Shown: positions 25,711-35,765 of the stretch, one piece after another
Layout: each line of letters begins with the position of its first letter
How positions within the stretch are numbered: position 1 is the stretch's first letter
Assembly (NCBI RefSeq): GCF_001647715.1
Contig: NZ_CP015600.1
Location: 930,001 to 994,000, forward strand
Reading direction: 5' to 3'
Origin: Pseudomonas antarctica
GTDB lineage: Bacteria > Pseudomonadota > Gammaproteobacteria > Pseudomonadales > Pseudomonadaceae
DNA length: 64,000 bases
Made by a program: the position numbers and the translations under genes
Notes under the pieces: model-generated
Databases searched by the model: none
What the model saw: only the letters and a program-made list of their open reading frames with translations
Told to the model about the DNA's origin: nothing

Positions 25711-28569
25711 ATGCTTGAGCTCACTGTAGAGCAGATATCCATGGGCCAGGTGGCTGTGGATAAATCTGCTGCCTTGCACCTGCTCGCTGAAAAACTGGTG
25801 GCCGATGGCCTGGTCGCCGAGGGTTATCTCAGTGGCTTGCAAGCCCGTGAAGCCCAAGGCTCGACCTTTCTCGGCCAAGGTATTGCCATCCCTCACGGCA
25901 CCCCGGAAACCCGCGACCAGGTCTTTTCTACCGGCGTGCGCCTGCTGCAATTCCCCGACGGGGTGGACTGGGGGGACGGCCAGATCGTCTACCTGGCCAT
26001 CGGCATTGCCGCCAAATCCGATGAACACCTGCGCCTGCTGCAACTGCTGACCCGCGCCCTCGGTGAAACCGACCTGGGCGAGGCGCTGCGCCGTGCCGGC
26101 AATGCCAACGCGTTGCTGAAGCTGCTGCAAGGCGCGCCGCAGGAACTGGCGCTGGATGCGCAGATGATCAGCCTTGGCGTGTCCGCCGATGACTTCGAAG
26201 AGCTGGTGTGGCGCGGCGCACGCTTGTTGCGCCAGGCTGACTGTGTGAGCAACGGCTTTGCCGCCGTGTTGCAGCAAGTCGACGCACTGCCCCTGGGCGA
26301 TGGCCTGTGGTGGTTGCACAGCGAGCAGACGGTCAAGCGTCCGGGCCTGGCCTTCGTCACGCCGGACAAACCCATGCGTTACCTCGGTCAGCCACTCAAC
26401 GGTTTGTTCTGCCTGGCCAGCCTCGGCGAAGCCCATCAGACCTTGTTGGAACGCCTGTGCGCGTTGTTGATTGAAGGTCGCGGCCAGGAACTGGGGCGTG
26501 CCACCAGCAGCCGTGCGGTGCTTGAAGTGCTCGGCGGCGAACTGCCACCCGATTGGCCGAGTGTGCGCATTGCCCTGGCCAATGCCCATGGCCTGCACGC
26601 GCGGCCGGCGAAGATCCTTGCGCAACTGGCGAAAAGTTTTGACGGCGATATCCGCGTGCGTATCGTCGATGGCCCGGTCGGCGCCGTGTCGGTAAAAAGC
26701 CTCAGCAAGTTGCTCAGCCTCGGCGCCCGTCGCGGCCAGGTGTTGGAGTTTGTGGCCGAACCAGCGATTGCCGGTGACGCGTTACCCGCCTTGCTGGCGG
26801 CCGTAGAGGAAGGCCTCGGCGAAGACGTTGAGCCGCTGCCGGCCGCCAGTGCGCAACCTGCAACGCTTGATATCGAACCGGTGCTCAGCGCGCCCGTGTC
26901 CGGCAGCCAGCTCCAGGCTATTGCCGCCGCGCCCGGTGTCGCCATCGGCCCTGCGCATATCCAGACGCAGCAAGTAGTCGATTACCCACTGCGCGGTGAA
27001 TCCTCGGCCATTGAACGCGAGCGCCTGCATAACGCCTTGACCGACGTGCGCCGCGATATTCAGGGCCTGATCGAACGCAGCCAGGCCAAAGCCATCCGCG
27101 AGATTTTCATCACTCACCAGGAAATGCTCGACGACCCGGAACTGACCGACGAAGTCGGCACCCGCCTCAAGCAAGGCGAGAGCGCCGAAGCCGCGTGGAT
27201 GAGCGTGATCGAAGCCGCCGCCAGGCAGCAGGAGTCGTTGCAGGATGCCTTGCTCGCCGAGCGCGCCGCCGACCTGCGCGACATCGGCCGCCGTGTGCTG
27301 GCGCAACTGTGCGGCATTGAAACCGCCCAGGAGCCGAGCGAACCCTACATTCTGGTGATGGAAGAAGTCGGGCCCTCCGACGTCGCGCGTCTGGACCCGA
27401 CGCGCGTCGCCGGCATCCTCACCGCCCGTGGCGGCGCCACGGCCCACAGCGCCATCGTCGCGCGAGCCCTGGGCATTCCGGCCTTGGTGGGCGCAGGTCC
27501 TACGGTGTTGTTGCTGGCCTCCGGTACGCCTTTGTTGCTGGACGGCCAGCGCGGTCGCCTGCATGTCGACCCCGATGCGACCACCCTGCAGCGGGCCACC
27601 GTTGAGCGCGACACTCGCGAACAACGCCTGCAAGCCGCCTCGGCCCAGCGCCATGAACCGGCCCTGACCCGCGACGGCCACGCCGTTGAAGTGTTCGCCA
27701 ATATCGGCGAAAGCGCCGGCGTTGCCGCTGCGGTGGAGCAAGGCGCCGAAGGTATCGGCCTGCTGCGCACCGAGCTGATTTTCATGGCCCACCCGCAAGC
27801 GCCGGATGAAGCCACGCAGGAAGCCGAATACCGCCGCGTACTCGACGGCCTCGACGGTCGCCCGCTGGTCGTGCGCACCCTGGATGTGGGCGGCGACAAA
27901 CCGCTGCCGTATTGGCCGATTGCCCAAGAGGAAAATCCCTTCCTTGGGGTGCGCGGTATTCGGCTCACCTTGCAGCGCCCGCAGATCATGGAAGCGCAAC
28001 TGCGTGCGCTATTACGTTCCGCCGATAACCGGCCGCTGCGCATCATGTTTCCCATGGTCGGCAGCGTCGATGAGTGGCGCGCCGCCCGCGATATGACCGA
28101 GCGCCTGCGCCTGGAGATCCCGGTGGCCGACTTGCAACTGGGGATCATGATCGAAGTGCCGTCCGCTGCCTTGCTGGCGCCGGTACTCGCCAAGGAAGTC
28201 GACTTCTTCAGTGTCGGCACCAACGACCTGACCCAATACACCCTGGCCATCGACCGTGGCCACCCGACCCTGTCCGCTCAGGCGGATGGCCTGCACCCGG
28301 CGGTGTTGCAGTTGATCGACATCACCGTGCGCGCCGCCCATGCCCATGGCAAATGGGTCGGCGTGTGCGGCGAGTTGGCGGCGGACCCGTTGGCGGTGCC
28401 GGTGCTGATTGGCCTGGGTGTGGATGAGTTGAGCGTGTCGGCCCGCAGCATTCCTGAAGTGAAGGCGCGGGTGCGCGAATTCAGTCTGAGCGAGGCCCAG
28501 GGCCTGGCGCAAAAAGCCCTTGCGGTGGGTTCGCCCGCCGAAGTGCGAGCCCTCGTGGAGGCCGTGTAA
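25711..28569 (+). CDS. fruB: Fructose PTS multiphosphoryl transfer protein FruB (EIIA-HPr-EI)
   Basis: 952 residues combining three PTS functions. The EIIA-Fru domain (about 1-145) has active His62 in AIPHGTPE. A second EIIA-like region (about 150-275) has LWWLHSEQT (H203) in the equivalent place. The HPr domain (about 285-370) carries His296 in GLHARPA. The EI domain (about 405-950) carries His579 in GGATAHSAIVAR, with TNDLTQYTLAIDRG near the end. It takes phosphate from PEP down to fructose. fruK starts immediately after its stop. Confidence 0.95.
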   Translation: MLELTVEQISMGQVAVDKSAALHLLAEKLVADGLVAEGYLSGLQAREAQGSTFLGQGIAIPHGTPETRDQVFSTGVRLLQFPDGVDWGDGQIVYLAIGIAAKSDEHLRLLQLLTRALGETDLGEALRRAGNANALLKLLQGAPQELALDAQMISLGVSADDFEELVWRGARLLRQADCVSNGFAAVLQQVDALPLGDGLWWLHSEQTVKRPGLAFVTPDKPMRYLGQPLNGLFCLASLGEAHQTLLERLCALLIEGRGQELGRATSSRAVLEVLGGELPPDWPSVRIALANAHGLHARPAKILAQLAKSFDGDIRVRIVDGPVGAVSVKSLSKLLSLGARRGQVLEFVAEPAIAGDALPALLAAVEEGLGEDVEPLPAASAQPATLDIEPVLSAPVSGSQLQAIAAAPGVAIGPAHIQTQQVVDYPLRGESSAIERERLHNALTDVRRDIQGLIERSQAKAIREIFITHQEMLDDPELTDEVGTRLKQGESAEAAWMSVIEAAARQQESLQDALLAERAADLRDIGRRVLAQLCGIETAQEPSEPYILVMEEVGPSDVARLDPTRVAGILTARGGATAHSAIVARALGIPALVGAGPTVLLLASGTPLLLDGQRGRLHVDPDATTLQRATVERDTREQRLQAASAQRHEPALTRDGHAVEVFANIGESAGVAAAVEQGAEGIGLLRTELIFMAHPQAPDEATQEAEYRRVLDGLDGRPLVVRTLDVGGDKPLPYWPIAQEENPFLGVRGIRLTLQRPQIMEAQLRALLRSADNRPLRIMFPMVGSVDEWRAARDMTERLRLEIPVADLQLGIMIEVPSAALLAPVLAKEVDFFSVGTNDLTQYTLAIDRGHPTLSAQADGLHPAVLQLIDITVRAAHAHGKWVGVCGELAADPLAVPVLIGLGVDELSVSARSIPEVKARVREFSLSEAQGLAQKALAVGSPAEVRALVEAV

Positions 28570-29511
28570 ATGGCGAAGATTCTGACCCTGACGCTGAACC
28601 CGGCGTTGGACCTGACGGTACGCCTGGCGCGCCTGGAACCGGGTGAAGTCAACCGCAGCGAAACCCTGCTGACCCATGCCGCCGGCAAGGGGGTCAATGT
28701 CGCCCAGGTGCTGGCGGACCTGGGCCATGAAGTCACCGTGGGCGGCTTTCTCGGTGAAGACAACCCCCAGGCGTTTGAGGCGTTGATCGCGCGGCGTGGC
28801 TTTGCCGACGCGTTTATCCGTGTGCCGGGCGAAACCCGTAGCAATATCAAGATCGCCGAACAGGATGGCCGGGTCACCGACATCAACGCACCAGGGCCGC
28901 AGGTCAGTGAGCAGGCGCAAGCGGCGTTGCTCAATCAACTGACGCTGATTGCGCCTGGGCACGACGCCGTGGTGGTCGCCGGCAGCTTGCCGGGTGGCGT
29001 CACTGCGCAGTGGTTCAAAGGTTTGCTGGAACATCTGAAAAGCCTCGGTTTGAAAGTCGCCCTCGACACCAGCGGCGAAGCCTTGCGCGCCGGTTTGCAG
29101 GCGGGCCCGTGGTTGATCAAACCCAACACTGAAGAGCTCGCCGAAGCCCTGGATTGCCCCACCGATTCCATCGCACAACAGGCCCAGGCTGCCGAGCGCT
29201 TGCATGCCCAAGGCGTCGAGCATGTGGTGGTTTCCCACGGCGCCGACGGCGTGAACTGGTTCAGCCCGGGCACGGCGCTGCATGCCACGCCGCCCAAGGT
29301 CAGCGTCGCCAGCACGGTCGGTGCGGGTGACTCGCTGCTGGCCGGGATGCTTCACGGTTTGCTCAGTTTTGATCTGCCGGAAAGCACCCTGCGCCGGGCC
29401 ACGGCGATTGCCGCCATGGCCGTCACGCAGATCGGCTTTGGCATCAGCGATGACGCGCAGTTGGCGCGTCTCGAAAGCGGCGTCCACGTGCGTACGCTGA
29501 CAGAACAATAA
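28570..29511 (+). CDS. fruK: 1-phosphofructokinase FruK
   Basis: 313-residue PfkB/ribokinase-family sugar kinase converting fructose 1-phosphate to fructose 1,6-bisphosphate. The N-terminal AGKGVNVAQVLADLG sugar-binding block and the C-terminal STVGAGDSLLAGM motif (catalytic Asp254) are intact. The ATG follows the fruB TAA with no gap, and fruA follows after 11 bases, so fruBKA is a single operon. Its substrate is also the Cra effector, so FruK activity feeds back on regulation. Confidence 0.95.
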   Translation: MAKILTLTLNPALDLTVRLARLEPGEVNRSETLLTHAAGKGVNVAQVLADLGHEVTVGGFLGEDNPQAFEALIARRGFADAFIRVPGETRSNIKIAEQDGRVTDINAPGPQVSEQAQAALLNQLTLIAPGHDAVVVAGSLPGGVTAQWFKGLLEHLKSLGLKVALDTSGEALRAGLQAGPWLIKPNTEELAEALDCPTDSIAQQAQAAERLHAQGVEHVVVSHGADGVNWFSPGTALHATPPKVSVASTVGAGDSLLAGMLHGLLSFDLPESTLRRATAIAAMAVTQIGFGISDDAQLARLESGVHVRTLTEQ

Positions 29512-29522
29512 GAGGGTTTGTG

Positions 29523-31241
29523 ATGAAGTTAGCCATTGTTACTGCCTGCCCGAACGGCATGGTCACCAGTGTGCTGTGCGCCCGCTTGTTGGACGCTGCC
29601 GCGCAGCGCATGGGCTTGCACACCAGCGTCGAAGTGGTGGACGTGCAGCACCCGGAGCGCCAGTTGTCCCAGGCCACACTCGACGAAGCCGAATGGGTAT
29701 TGCTGGTCAGCAGCACGCCGGTGGATATGCAGCGGTTTGTCGGCAAGCGTGTGTTCCAAAGCACGCCTGCCCAGGCGTTGGCGGATGTCGAGGCGGTATT
29801 GCGCCGTGGCGCCGAAGAGGCCCAGGTCTATGTCGCCAGCGCAGCACCGGCGGCGGCAAAGCGTGCTCCACGTATCGTCGCTATTACGGCCTGCCCGACG
29901 GGCGTGGCGCACACCTTTATGGCCGCCGAAGCTTTACAGCAAACAGCCAAGCGCCTGGGTTATGACGTGCAAGTCGAAACCCAGGGCTCGGTGGGCGCGC
30001 GCACGCCGTTGAGCGCGCAAGCGATCGCTGACGCCGACGTGGTGTTGCTGGCGGCGGATATCGAAGTCGCCACCGAGCGCTTCGCCGGTAAGAAGATTTA
30101 CCGCTGCGGTACCGGCATCGCCCTCAAGCAATCCGAAGCCACGCTCAACCAGGCATTGGCCGAAGGCGCGGTGGAAAGTGCAGCCAACGGTGCGGTGGCC
30201 AAAAAAGAAAAAACCGGTGTGTACAAACACCTGCTCACCGGCGTGTCGTTCATGTTGCCGATGGTCGTGGCGGGCGGCTTGTTGATCGCCCTGTCGTTCG
30301 TGTTCGGCATTCATGCCTTTGAAGAAAAAGGCACCTTGGCGGCAGCGCTCAAAACCGTCGGCGACCAGGCCTTTATGCTGATGGTGCCGTTGCTGGCGGG
30401 CTACATCGCCTACTCGATTGCCGACCGTCCCGGCCTCGCGCCCGGCATGATCGGCGGGCTGTTGGCGGGCACATTGGGCGCCGGATTTATCGGAGGCATC
30501 CTCGCCGGTTTTCTCGCGGGTTATTGCGTCAAGCTGATCACCCGCGCGGTGAAATTGCCGCAGAGCCTGGAGGCGCTCAAACCGATTTTGATCATCCCGT
30601 TGCTGGCGAGTTTGTTCACGGGCCTGGCGATGATCTATCTCGTCGGCCCGCCGGTCGCGCGGCTGCTCACTGGCCTGACTGACTTCCTCAGCACCATGGG
30701 CACCACCAACGCGGTGCTGCTGGGCATCCTGTTGGGCGGCATGATGTGTGTGGATTTGGGTGGGCCGATCAACAAGGCGGCGTACGCGTTTTCGGTCGGC
30801 TTGCTGGCGGCCTCGAGCGGCGCACCCATGGCCGCGACCATGGCCGCCGGTATGGTGCCGCCAATTGGCATGGGTATCGCCACGTTCCTGGCGCGGCGCA
30901 AATTCGCCCAGACCGAACGCGAGGCAGGCAAGGCCGCGATGATTCTGGGACTGTGCTTTATCTCCGAAGGGGCGATCCCGTTTGCGGCCAAAGACCCGCT
31001 GCGCGTGATTCCGGCCAGCATCGCCGGGGGCGCCTTGACCGGCGCGCTGTCGATGTACTTCGGCTGCAAACTCGCCGCGCCTCACGGTGGCCTGTTTGTG
31101 TTGGTGATTCCGAATGCGATGAACCATGCGCTGCTGTACTTGCTGGCGATTGTTGCCGGCAGCCTGTTGACCGGTTTGGTCTATGCGCTGATCAAGCGGC
31201 CGGATGCGGTTGAGCTGGCGGTCTCCTCAGCCAAGGCCTGA
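29523..31241 (+). CDS. fruA: Fructose PTS permease EIIBC, FruA
   Basis: 572 residues. A degenerate N-terminal EIIB' domain (about 1-100) is followed by an active EIIB domain with phosphocysteine Cys124 in AITACPTGVAHTFMAAEAL. The EIIC membrane domain follows (about 230-560, roughly ten helices), with GPINKAAYAF and FISEGAIPFAAKDP as conserved loops. The ATG at 29523 is chosen with GAGGG six bases upstream. It imports fructose as fructose 1-phosphate with FruB as phosphate donor. Confidence 0.95.
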   Translation: MKLAIVTACPNGMVTSVLCARLLDAAAQRMGLHTSVEVVDVQHPERQLSQATLDEAEWVLLVSSTPVDMQRFVGKRVFQSTPAQALADVEAVLRRGAEEAQVYVASAAPAAAKRAPRIVAITACPTGVAHTFMAAEALQQTAKRLGYDVQVETQGSVGARTPLSAQAIADADVVLLAADIEVATERFAGKKIYRCGTGIALKQSEATLNQALAEGAVESAANGAVAKKEKTGVYKHLLTGVSFMLPMVVAGGLLIALSFVFGIHAFEEKGTLAAALKTVGDQAFMLMVPLLAGYIAYSIADRPGLAPGMIGGLLAGTLGAGFIGGILAGFLAGYCVKLITRAVKLPQSLEALKPILIIPLLASLFTGLAMIYLVGPPVARLLTGLTDFLSTMGTTNAVLLGILLGGMMCVDLGGPINKAAYAFSVGLLAASSGAPMAATMAAGMVPPIGMGIATFLARRKFAQTEREAGKAAMILGLCFISEGAIPFAAKDPLRVIPASIAGGALTGALSMYFGCKLAAPHGGLFVLVIPNAMNHALLYLLAIVAGSLLTGLVYALIKRPDAVELAVSSAKA

Positions 31242-31253
31242 CGCAATGTAAAC

Positions 31254-31342
31254 TGTGGGAGCAGGCTTGCCTGCGATGCAGGCACCTGGGTGTATCAGTT
31301 AGACCCGGGTGATGCTATCGCAGGCAAGCCAGCTCCCACAGT
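31254..31342. repeat. REPIN (GCCTGCGATG type)
   Basis: Inverted REP pair after fruA: CTGTGGGAGCAGGCTTGCC at the left and its near reverse complement at the right, with about 40 variable bases between. It shares the GCCTGCGAT core with the element at 10380. Confidence 0.9.
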
Positions 31343-31430
31343 TGATCTGCATTGGTCTGTAGGTCGGTGTCACACCGGCTTCATCACGCCATGTTTAAGT
31401 GGCCCTTTTGATACTCAAGAGGGCACCTGC

Positions 31431-32972
31431 ATGAGCCACTTCGATCTCGGCCGTCGCCGTGTGATGCAAGCCGTTGGCGCCGGTCTGTTGCTGCCGGGCC
31501 TGGCCCCGGCGGTGATCGCCTCGGTCAAAGACCGGCCGCAACTCACCGATGGTGTGCAGTCCGGCGACCTGATGGGCGACCGCGCGATGATCTGGAGCCG
31601 CAGCGACCGCCCCGCGAAGATGGTGGTGGAGTGGGACACCCGCAGTGTGTTCAGCAACCCGCGTAAATTCATCTCGCCGCTGGCCGACAACCGCACCGAC
31701 TTCACCGCCCGCGTCGAACTCACCGGGCTGCCGGTCGATCAGGCGATTTTCTATCGCGTGCACTTTGAGGACGCCCAGACCGGCGTCGCCAGCGAGCCGT
31801 GGTTCGGTCACTTGCGCAGCGTGCCGCAACAGCGCCGCGACATTCGTTTCGTGTGGAGCGGCGATACCGTCGGCCAGGGCTTTGGCATCAACCCGGACAT
31901 CGGCGGCATGCGCATCTACGAAGCCATGCGCCTGCGCCTGCCGGACTTCTTTATTCACAGCGGCGACACCATCTACGCCGATGGCCCGGTGCCGGCGCAG
32001 CTGACCGTTGAAGACGGCCGCATCTGGCGCAATATCACCACCGAGGCCAAGAGCAAAGTCGCGGAAACCCTCGATGAATATCGCGGCAACTACCGCTACA
32101 ACCTGCTCGACGAAAACGTGCGCCGCTTCAATGCCGAGGTGCCGCAGATCTGGCAGTGGGACGATCACGAGGTAGTCAACAACTGGTCGCCGAGCAAGCA
32201 GTTGGATGAGCGTTACCAGACCAAGGACATCAACACCCTGGTCGGCCGCGCGCGCCAGGCCTGGCTGGAGTATTCACCGATGCGCCGGCAAAGCGCCGAC
32301 GGTGGCGGGCGGATCTATCGCAAGCTCAGCTACGGCCCCTTGCTGGATGTGTTCGTGCTGGACATGCGCAGCTATCGCGGCCCCAACGATGACAACCTGG
32401 GCGGCGAAAAACCCTTCATGGGCCGCGAGCAACTGGACTGGCTCAAGCGCGAGCTCAAGGCTTCCCGGGCGCAGTGGAAAGTCATCGCCGCCGACATGCC
32501 CATCGGGCTGGGCGTGCCTGATGGCGAGGTCAGCCCCGGCGTGCCGCGCTGGGAGGCGATCGCCAACGGCGACCCTGGCCCGGCCCAAGGTCGCGAGCTG
32601 GAGATTGCCGAGCTGTTGGGCTTTCTGCGCGCTCAGCAGGTGCGTAACCATGTATGGCTGACGGCGGATGTGCACTACTGCGCGGCGCATCACTACCACC
32701 CTGATCGTGCGGCGTTCCAGGATTTCGAGCCGTTCTGGGAGTTTGTGGCAGGGCCGTTGAATGCGGGGAGTTTCGGGCCGAACCCATTGGATAAAACCTT
32801 TGGCCCGGAGGTGGTGTTCGAGAAGGCGCCACCCGCGCAAAACACTTCGCCGTTTGCCGGGTTTCAGTTTTTTGGTGAGGTGCAGATTGATGGGCAGACG
32901 GCGGAGTTGACCGTCATTTTGCGGGATTTGGATGGGGTGTCAGTGTTCGAGCAAAAGCTGCAACCGGTCTGA
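31431..32972 (+). CDS. phoD: Tat-exported alkaline phosphatase, PhoD family
   Basis: 513 residues. The N-terminus MSHFDLGRRRVMQAVGAG is a twin-arginine signal (R8-R9-R10, hydrophobic core, AVIA before the mature part). A PhoD_N beta domain follows, then the metallophosphatase domain with VWSGDTVGQG, IHSGDTIYADGP, IWQWDDHEVVNNW and TADVHYCAAHHY. These are Fe/Ca-binding motifs of PhoD. It hydrolyses phosphomonoesters and diesters in the periplasm or outside the cell. No convincing Pho box was seen upstream. Confidence 0.88.
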   Translation: MSHFDLGRRRVMQAVGAGLLLPGLAPAVIASVKDRPQLTDGVQSGDLMGDRAMIWSRSDRPAKMVVEWDTRSVFSNPRKFISPLADNRTDFTARVELTGLPVDQAIFYRVHFEDAQTGVASEPWFGHLRSVPQQRRDIRFVWSGDTVGQGFGINPDIGGMRIYEAMRLRLPDFFIHSGDTIYADGPVPAQLTVEDGRIWRNITTEAKSKVAETLDEYRGNYRYNLLDENVRRFNAEVPQIWQWDDHEVVNNWSPSKQLDERYQTKDINTLVGRARQAWLEYSPMRRQSADGGGRIYRKLSYGPLLDVFVLDMRSYRGPNDDNLGGEKPFMGREQLDWLKRELKASRAQWKVIAADMPIGLGVPDGEVSPGVPRWEAIANGDPGPAQGRELEIAELLGFLRAQQVRNHVWLTADVHYCAAHHYHPDRAAFQDFEPFWEFVAGPLNAGSFGPNPLDKTFGPEVVFEKAPPAQNTSPFAGFQFFGEVQIDGQTAELTVILRDLDGVSVFEQKLQPV

Positions 32973-32988
32973 TTTGAAATGCAATCAA

Positions 32989-33082
32989 ATGTGGGAGCGG
33001 GCTTGCTCGCGAAAGCGGAGTGTCAGTCACCGAATCTATTGACTGAACCACCGTATTCGCGAGCAAGCCCGCTCCCACATTT
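32989..33082. repeat. REPIN (GCTCGCGAA type)
   Basis: Inverted REP pair between the convergent phoD and piuB genes: ATGTGGGAGCGGGCTTGCTC at the left and its reverse complement at the right, with a variable loop. Confidence 0.92.
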
Positions 33083-33103
33083 TGAACGGTGTCTTTTCAG
33101 GGA

Positions 33104-35629
33104 TTAGTACACATCCCGGCGATAGCGGCCTTGTTCAATCAAGCGCTCAACCGCCTCGCGGCCCAGCACGTCGTGCAGCACCTGATCCACGCCCGTCGCC
33201 ATGCCCTGCAAGCTGCCGCAGACATAAATCGCCGCGCCATCGGCCAGCCATCGACGCAATACATCCGCCGACTCGCGCAGGCGGTCCTGCACGTAGATTT
33301 TTTCCTTCTGGTCACGGGAAAACGCCAGGTCCAGCAGGGCCAGGTCACCGCTGGCCAGCCAGCCTTGCAGCTCGTCGCGGCACAGGTAGTCGTGTGCGAT
33401 ATTGCGCTCGCCAAACAGCAGCCAGTTGCGCTGCTGGCCATCGGCAATGCGCGCCTTGAGCAAGCTGCGCAGGCCGGCGAGGCCGGTGCCGTTGCCCAGC
33501 AGGATCAGCGGCGCCGGTGCCTGCGGCAAGTGAAAACCACTGTTGCGGCGCAGGCGCAGGCTGATGCCGGTCCCGATGGCGGCGTGTTCCGTCAGCCAGC
33601 CGGAGCCCAGGCCCAGGCTGCCGTCGGGGTGACGTTCCTGACGCACGATCAACTCCAGCACGCCGTCGCTGGCAATCGAGGCGATGGAGTATTCGCGCAT
33701 GCCCAGCGGCACCAATGCGTTCACCAGTGCCTGGGCATGCAAGCCGACCAGGTGCGTGCGGTTGTCCGGCAGTTGGCGCGTCGCCAGTGCCTGGTCAAGG
33801 GGTTGCGCCAGGCCGTCGATCAGCACGCTATCGTTGCCGGTCAGGCCCAGGCCGGCGAGGAAGTGTTCAATGGCCTTGGGGCCATTGCGCGGCAGGATTT
33901 CCACCAGGTCACCCGCCAGCCAGTTTTGCGGCGACGGCGGCGTGAGGCCCAGCAGGTAGATGTTCGAGCCGACGCTGCCGCGGTTGAGCAGGGTGCGATA
34001 AGTCAGGGTCCAGTTGTCGTATTGGGCGGTTTGCCAGGCAGCTGCCGGCGCGTGACCGGTGAGTTGGCCCAGTTGCTGCTGCCAGGTCAGCAAGGCCTCG
34101 GTGTCGCCGCTGTCGACTTCCACCGGGGCAAACAAGGGGGTGCCGCCCTGGTGGGTCAGCCAAAAGTGCAGGCGCCGGGCAAAGCCGCAAAAGTGCTCGT
34201 ACTGGCGATCACCCAGGGCCAGCACTGAGTAATTCAGGCCTTTTAGCGACAGGTCCTGGCCGAGCACGCCGCGCTCAAAACCGCGTGCGCTGTCGGGCGC
34301 TTCACCGTCACCGAAGGTGCTGACCACGAACAGTGCATTTTCCGATTGGGTCAGGTCGTCCTGGCTGACGTTGCCCAGGGGCTGCACGTTCACCGGCATG
34401 CCGGCTGCCTGCAATTGCCCGGCAGTTTGCCAGGCCAGTTGCTCGGCAAAGCCACTTTGGCTGGCAAAGCCGATCAGCCAGGCCGGGGCGTCGCTGTGGT
34501 TGGCGCCGAGGCCTTTGCGGGCATCGCGAACCTGGCGCTTTTTGCGGCGACGGTCGAGGTACAGCAGCCAGCCGGTAATGAAGAACAGCGGCATGCACAG
34601 CGCACTGACGGTCAGGATAATGCGACCGAGCAAGCCGAAGTAGCTGCCGGTGTGCAGCGCGTAAATACTGGTCAGCCATTGCGACTTGAGGGTTTTGCTC
34701 GCGTACTGATCGTGGAATTTGACGTCGCCGGTGGCCGGGTCGAGGTTGATCTGGTTCAGCGCTCGGTCATGGGGCGATGATTTGAGCAGGTAATACACGA
34801 TGGCCGGTTGTCCGGCGACGGCCGGCATACGGATGTTATAGGCACTCAAACCGGGGCCGGCGTTGGCGTAGATGCTGCTCCAGATCGCATCGTAGTTGGC
34901 CACTGGCGCCGGGCCCTCGGGCGGCGGGCCGCGCTTGCGCATGCGTTCGTTGTTCGGGGCGTCGGAGAGCAGTTTGGTCAGGCCCTGGTTGTACCAATCG
35001 TAGGACCAGGACAGGCCGGTCAGCGCCGCCAACAGATAGAACAGCAGGCACCAGGTGCCGAACACCGAGTGCAAATCCCAGTTGAAGCTGCGGCCTTTTT
35101 TGCGCCAGTCCAAGGTCAGCCACGCACGCCAGTTCGCCACTTGGCGTGGCCAGCGCAGGTACAGGCCCGAGAGGCAGAAGAACAGCAATATCAGCGTGCA
35201 GGCGCCGGTGATTTGCCGGCCGGTGTCGCCCATGGCCAGAAAACGGTGCAACTGCAGGATAAAGCCGAATACGTCCTGGCCGACGGCGTCGCCCATGTAG
35301 TCGCCCGTGTAGGGATCGAAGTAGCGCATCTGGCCGCGGCGCTCACCGGGCGGCGGGGTGAAGAACACGCGCGCGGCGTTGCCGCTGTCGCTTTCTACCC
35401 ACAGCATCGACACGGTCTTGCCTTCGGTGGTTTCGAGTTTGCGCACCAGTTCGGCAGGCGGCAGTACGCCCGCTTCGCGTTTTTCGACGTGCAATACCGA
35501 GGGGTTGAGCGCCCGCAGGATTTCATCCTGAAACGAGACCGCAGCCCCGGTGATCCCCATCAACGCCAGCACCAGCCCGGCAGTAATGCCGAAGAACCAG
35601 TGCAATTGAAACAGGGTTTTCTTCAACAC
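33104..35629 (-). CDS. piuB: PepSY-flavodoxin-reductase fusion, probable siderophore ferric reductase PiuB
   Basis: 841 residues. The N-terminal PepSY_TM part (about 1-365) has four hydrophobic helices (near 10-35, 140-160, 185-210, 335-360). A flavodoxin-like domain follows (about 383-525, phosphate loop [10 protein letters not shown]). An FAD/NADPH reductase domain related to the sulfite reductase flavoprotein completes it (about 545-841; [32 protein letters not shown]). It would pass electrons from NADPH to ferric siderophore. Start is GTG at 35629. It lies downstream of piuA on the same strand. Confidence 0.85.
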   Translation of the reverse strand: MLKKTLFQLHWFFGITAGLVLALMGITGAAVSFQDEILRALNPSVLHVEKREAGVLPPAELVRKLETTEGKTVSMLWVESDSGNAARVFFTPPPGERRGQMRYFDPYTGDYMGDAVGQDVFGFILQLHRFLAMGDTGRQITGACTLILLFFCLSGLYLRWPRQVANWRAWLTLDWRKKGRSFNWDLHSVFGTWCLLFYLLAALTGLSWSYDWYNQGLTKLLSDAPNNERMRKRGPPPEGPAPVANYDAIWSSIYANAGPGLSAYNIRMPAVAGQPAIVYYLLKSSPHDRALNQINLDPATGDVKFHDQYASKTLKSQWLTSIYALHTGSYFGLLGRIILTVSALCMPLFFITGWLLYLDRRRKKRQVRDARKGLGANHSDAPAWLIGFASQSGFAEQLAWQTAGQLQAAGMPVNVQPLGNVSQDDLTQSENALFVVSTFGDGEAPDSARGFERGVLGQDLSLKGLNYSVLALGDRQYEHFCGFARRLHFWLTHQGGTPLFAPVEVDSGDTEALLTWQQQLGQLTGHAPAAAWQTAQYDNWTLTYRTLLNRGSVGSNIYLLGLTPPSPQNWLAGDLVEILPRNGPKAIEHFLAGLGLTGNDSVLIDGLAQPLDQALATRQLPDNRTHLVGLHAQALVNALVPLGMREYSIASIASDGVLELIVRQERHPDGSLGLGSGWLTEHAAIGTGISLRLRRNSGFHLPQAPAPLILLGNGTGLAGLRSLLKARIADGQQRNWLLFGERNIAHDYLCRDELQGWLASGDLALLDLAFSRDQKEKIYVQDRLRESADVLRRWLADGAAIYVCGSLQGMATGVDQVLHDVLGREAVERLIEQGRYRRDVY

Positions 35630-35713
35630 GTCTGACGGCCTCGCTCATCTGGATGTAGTTGTCACGGCGCGCATTATGCCGTGAGTTGTCGAGAAACATT
35701 CTGTTTTACACGC

Positions 35714-35744
35714 AAAAGCCCCACGCATCCGATGCGTGGGGCTT
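35714..35744 (-). terminator. Terminator after piuA
   Basis: A 13-base stem (arms at 35716-35728 and 35732-35744) and four T residues on the minus strand. It lies between piuA and piuB, so it may lower piuB expression relative to piuA. Confidence 0.75.
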
Positions 35745-35765
35745 CTGGCTTAACGTTGACCGGGT

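Noticed and set aside
28012..29508. 498-codon minus-strand frame opposite fruB/fruK
   Set aside because: Spans two well-supported genes on the other strand; low-complexity His/Gln/Arg composition typical of shadows.
31357..31373. Possible Pho box before phoD (CTGTAGG and GTGTCAC)
   Set aside because: The first half matches only 4 of 7 bases and the spacing is 10 rather than 11, so it does not meet the PhoB consensus.
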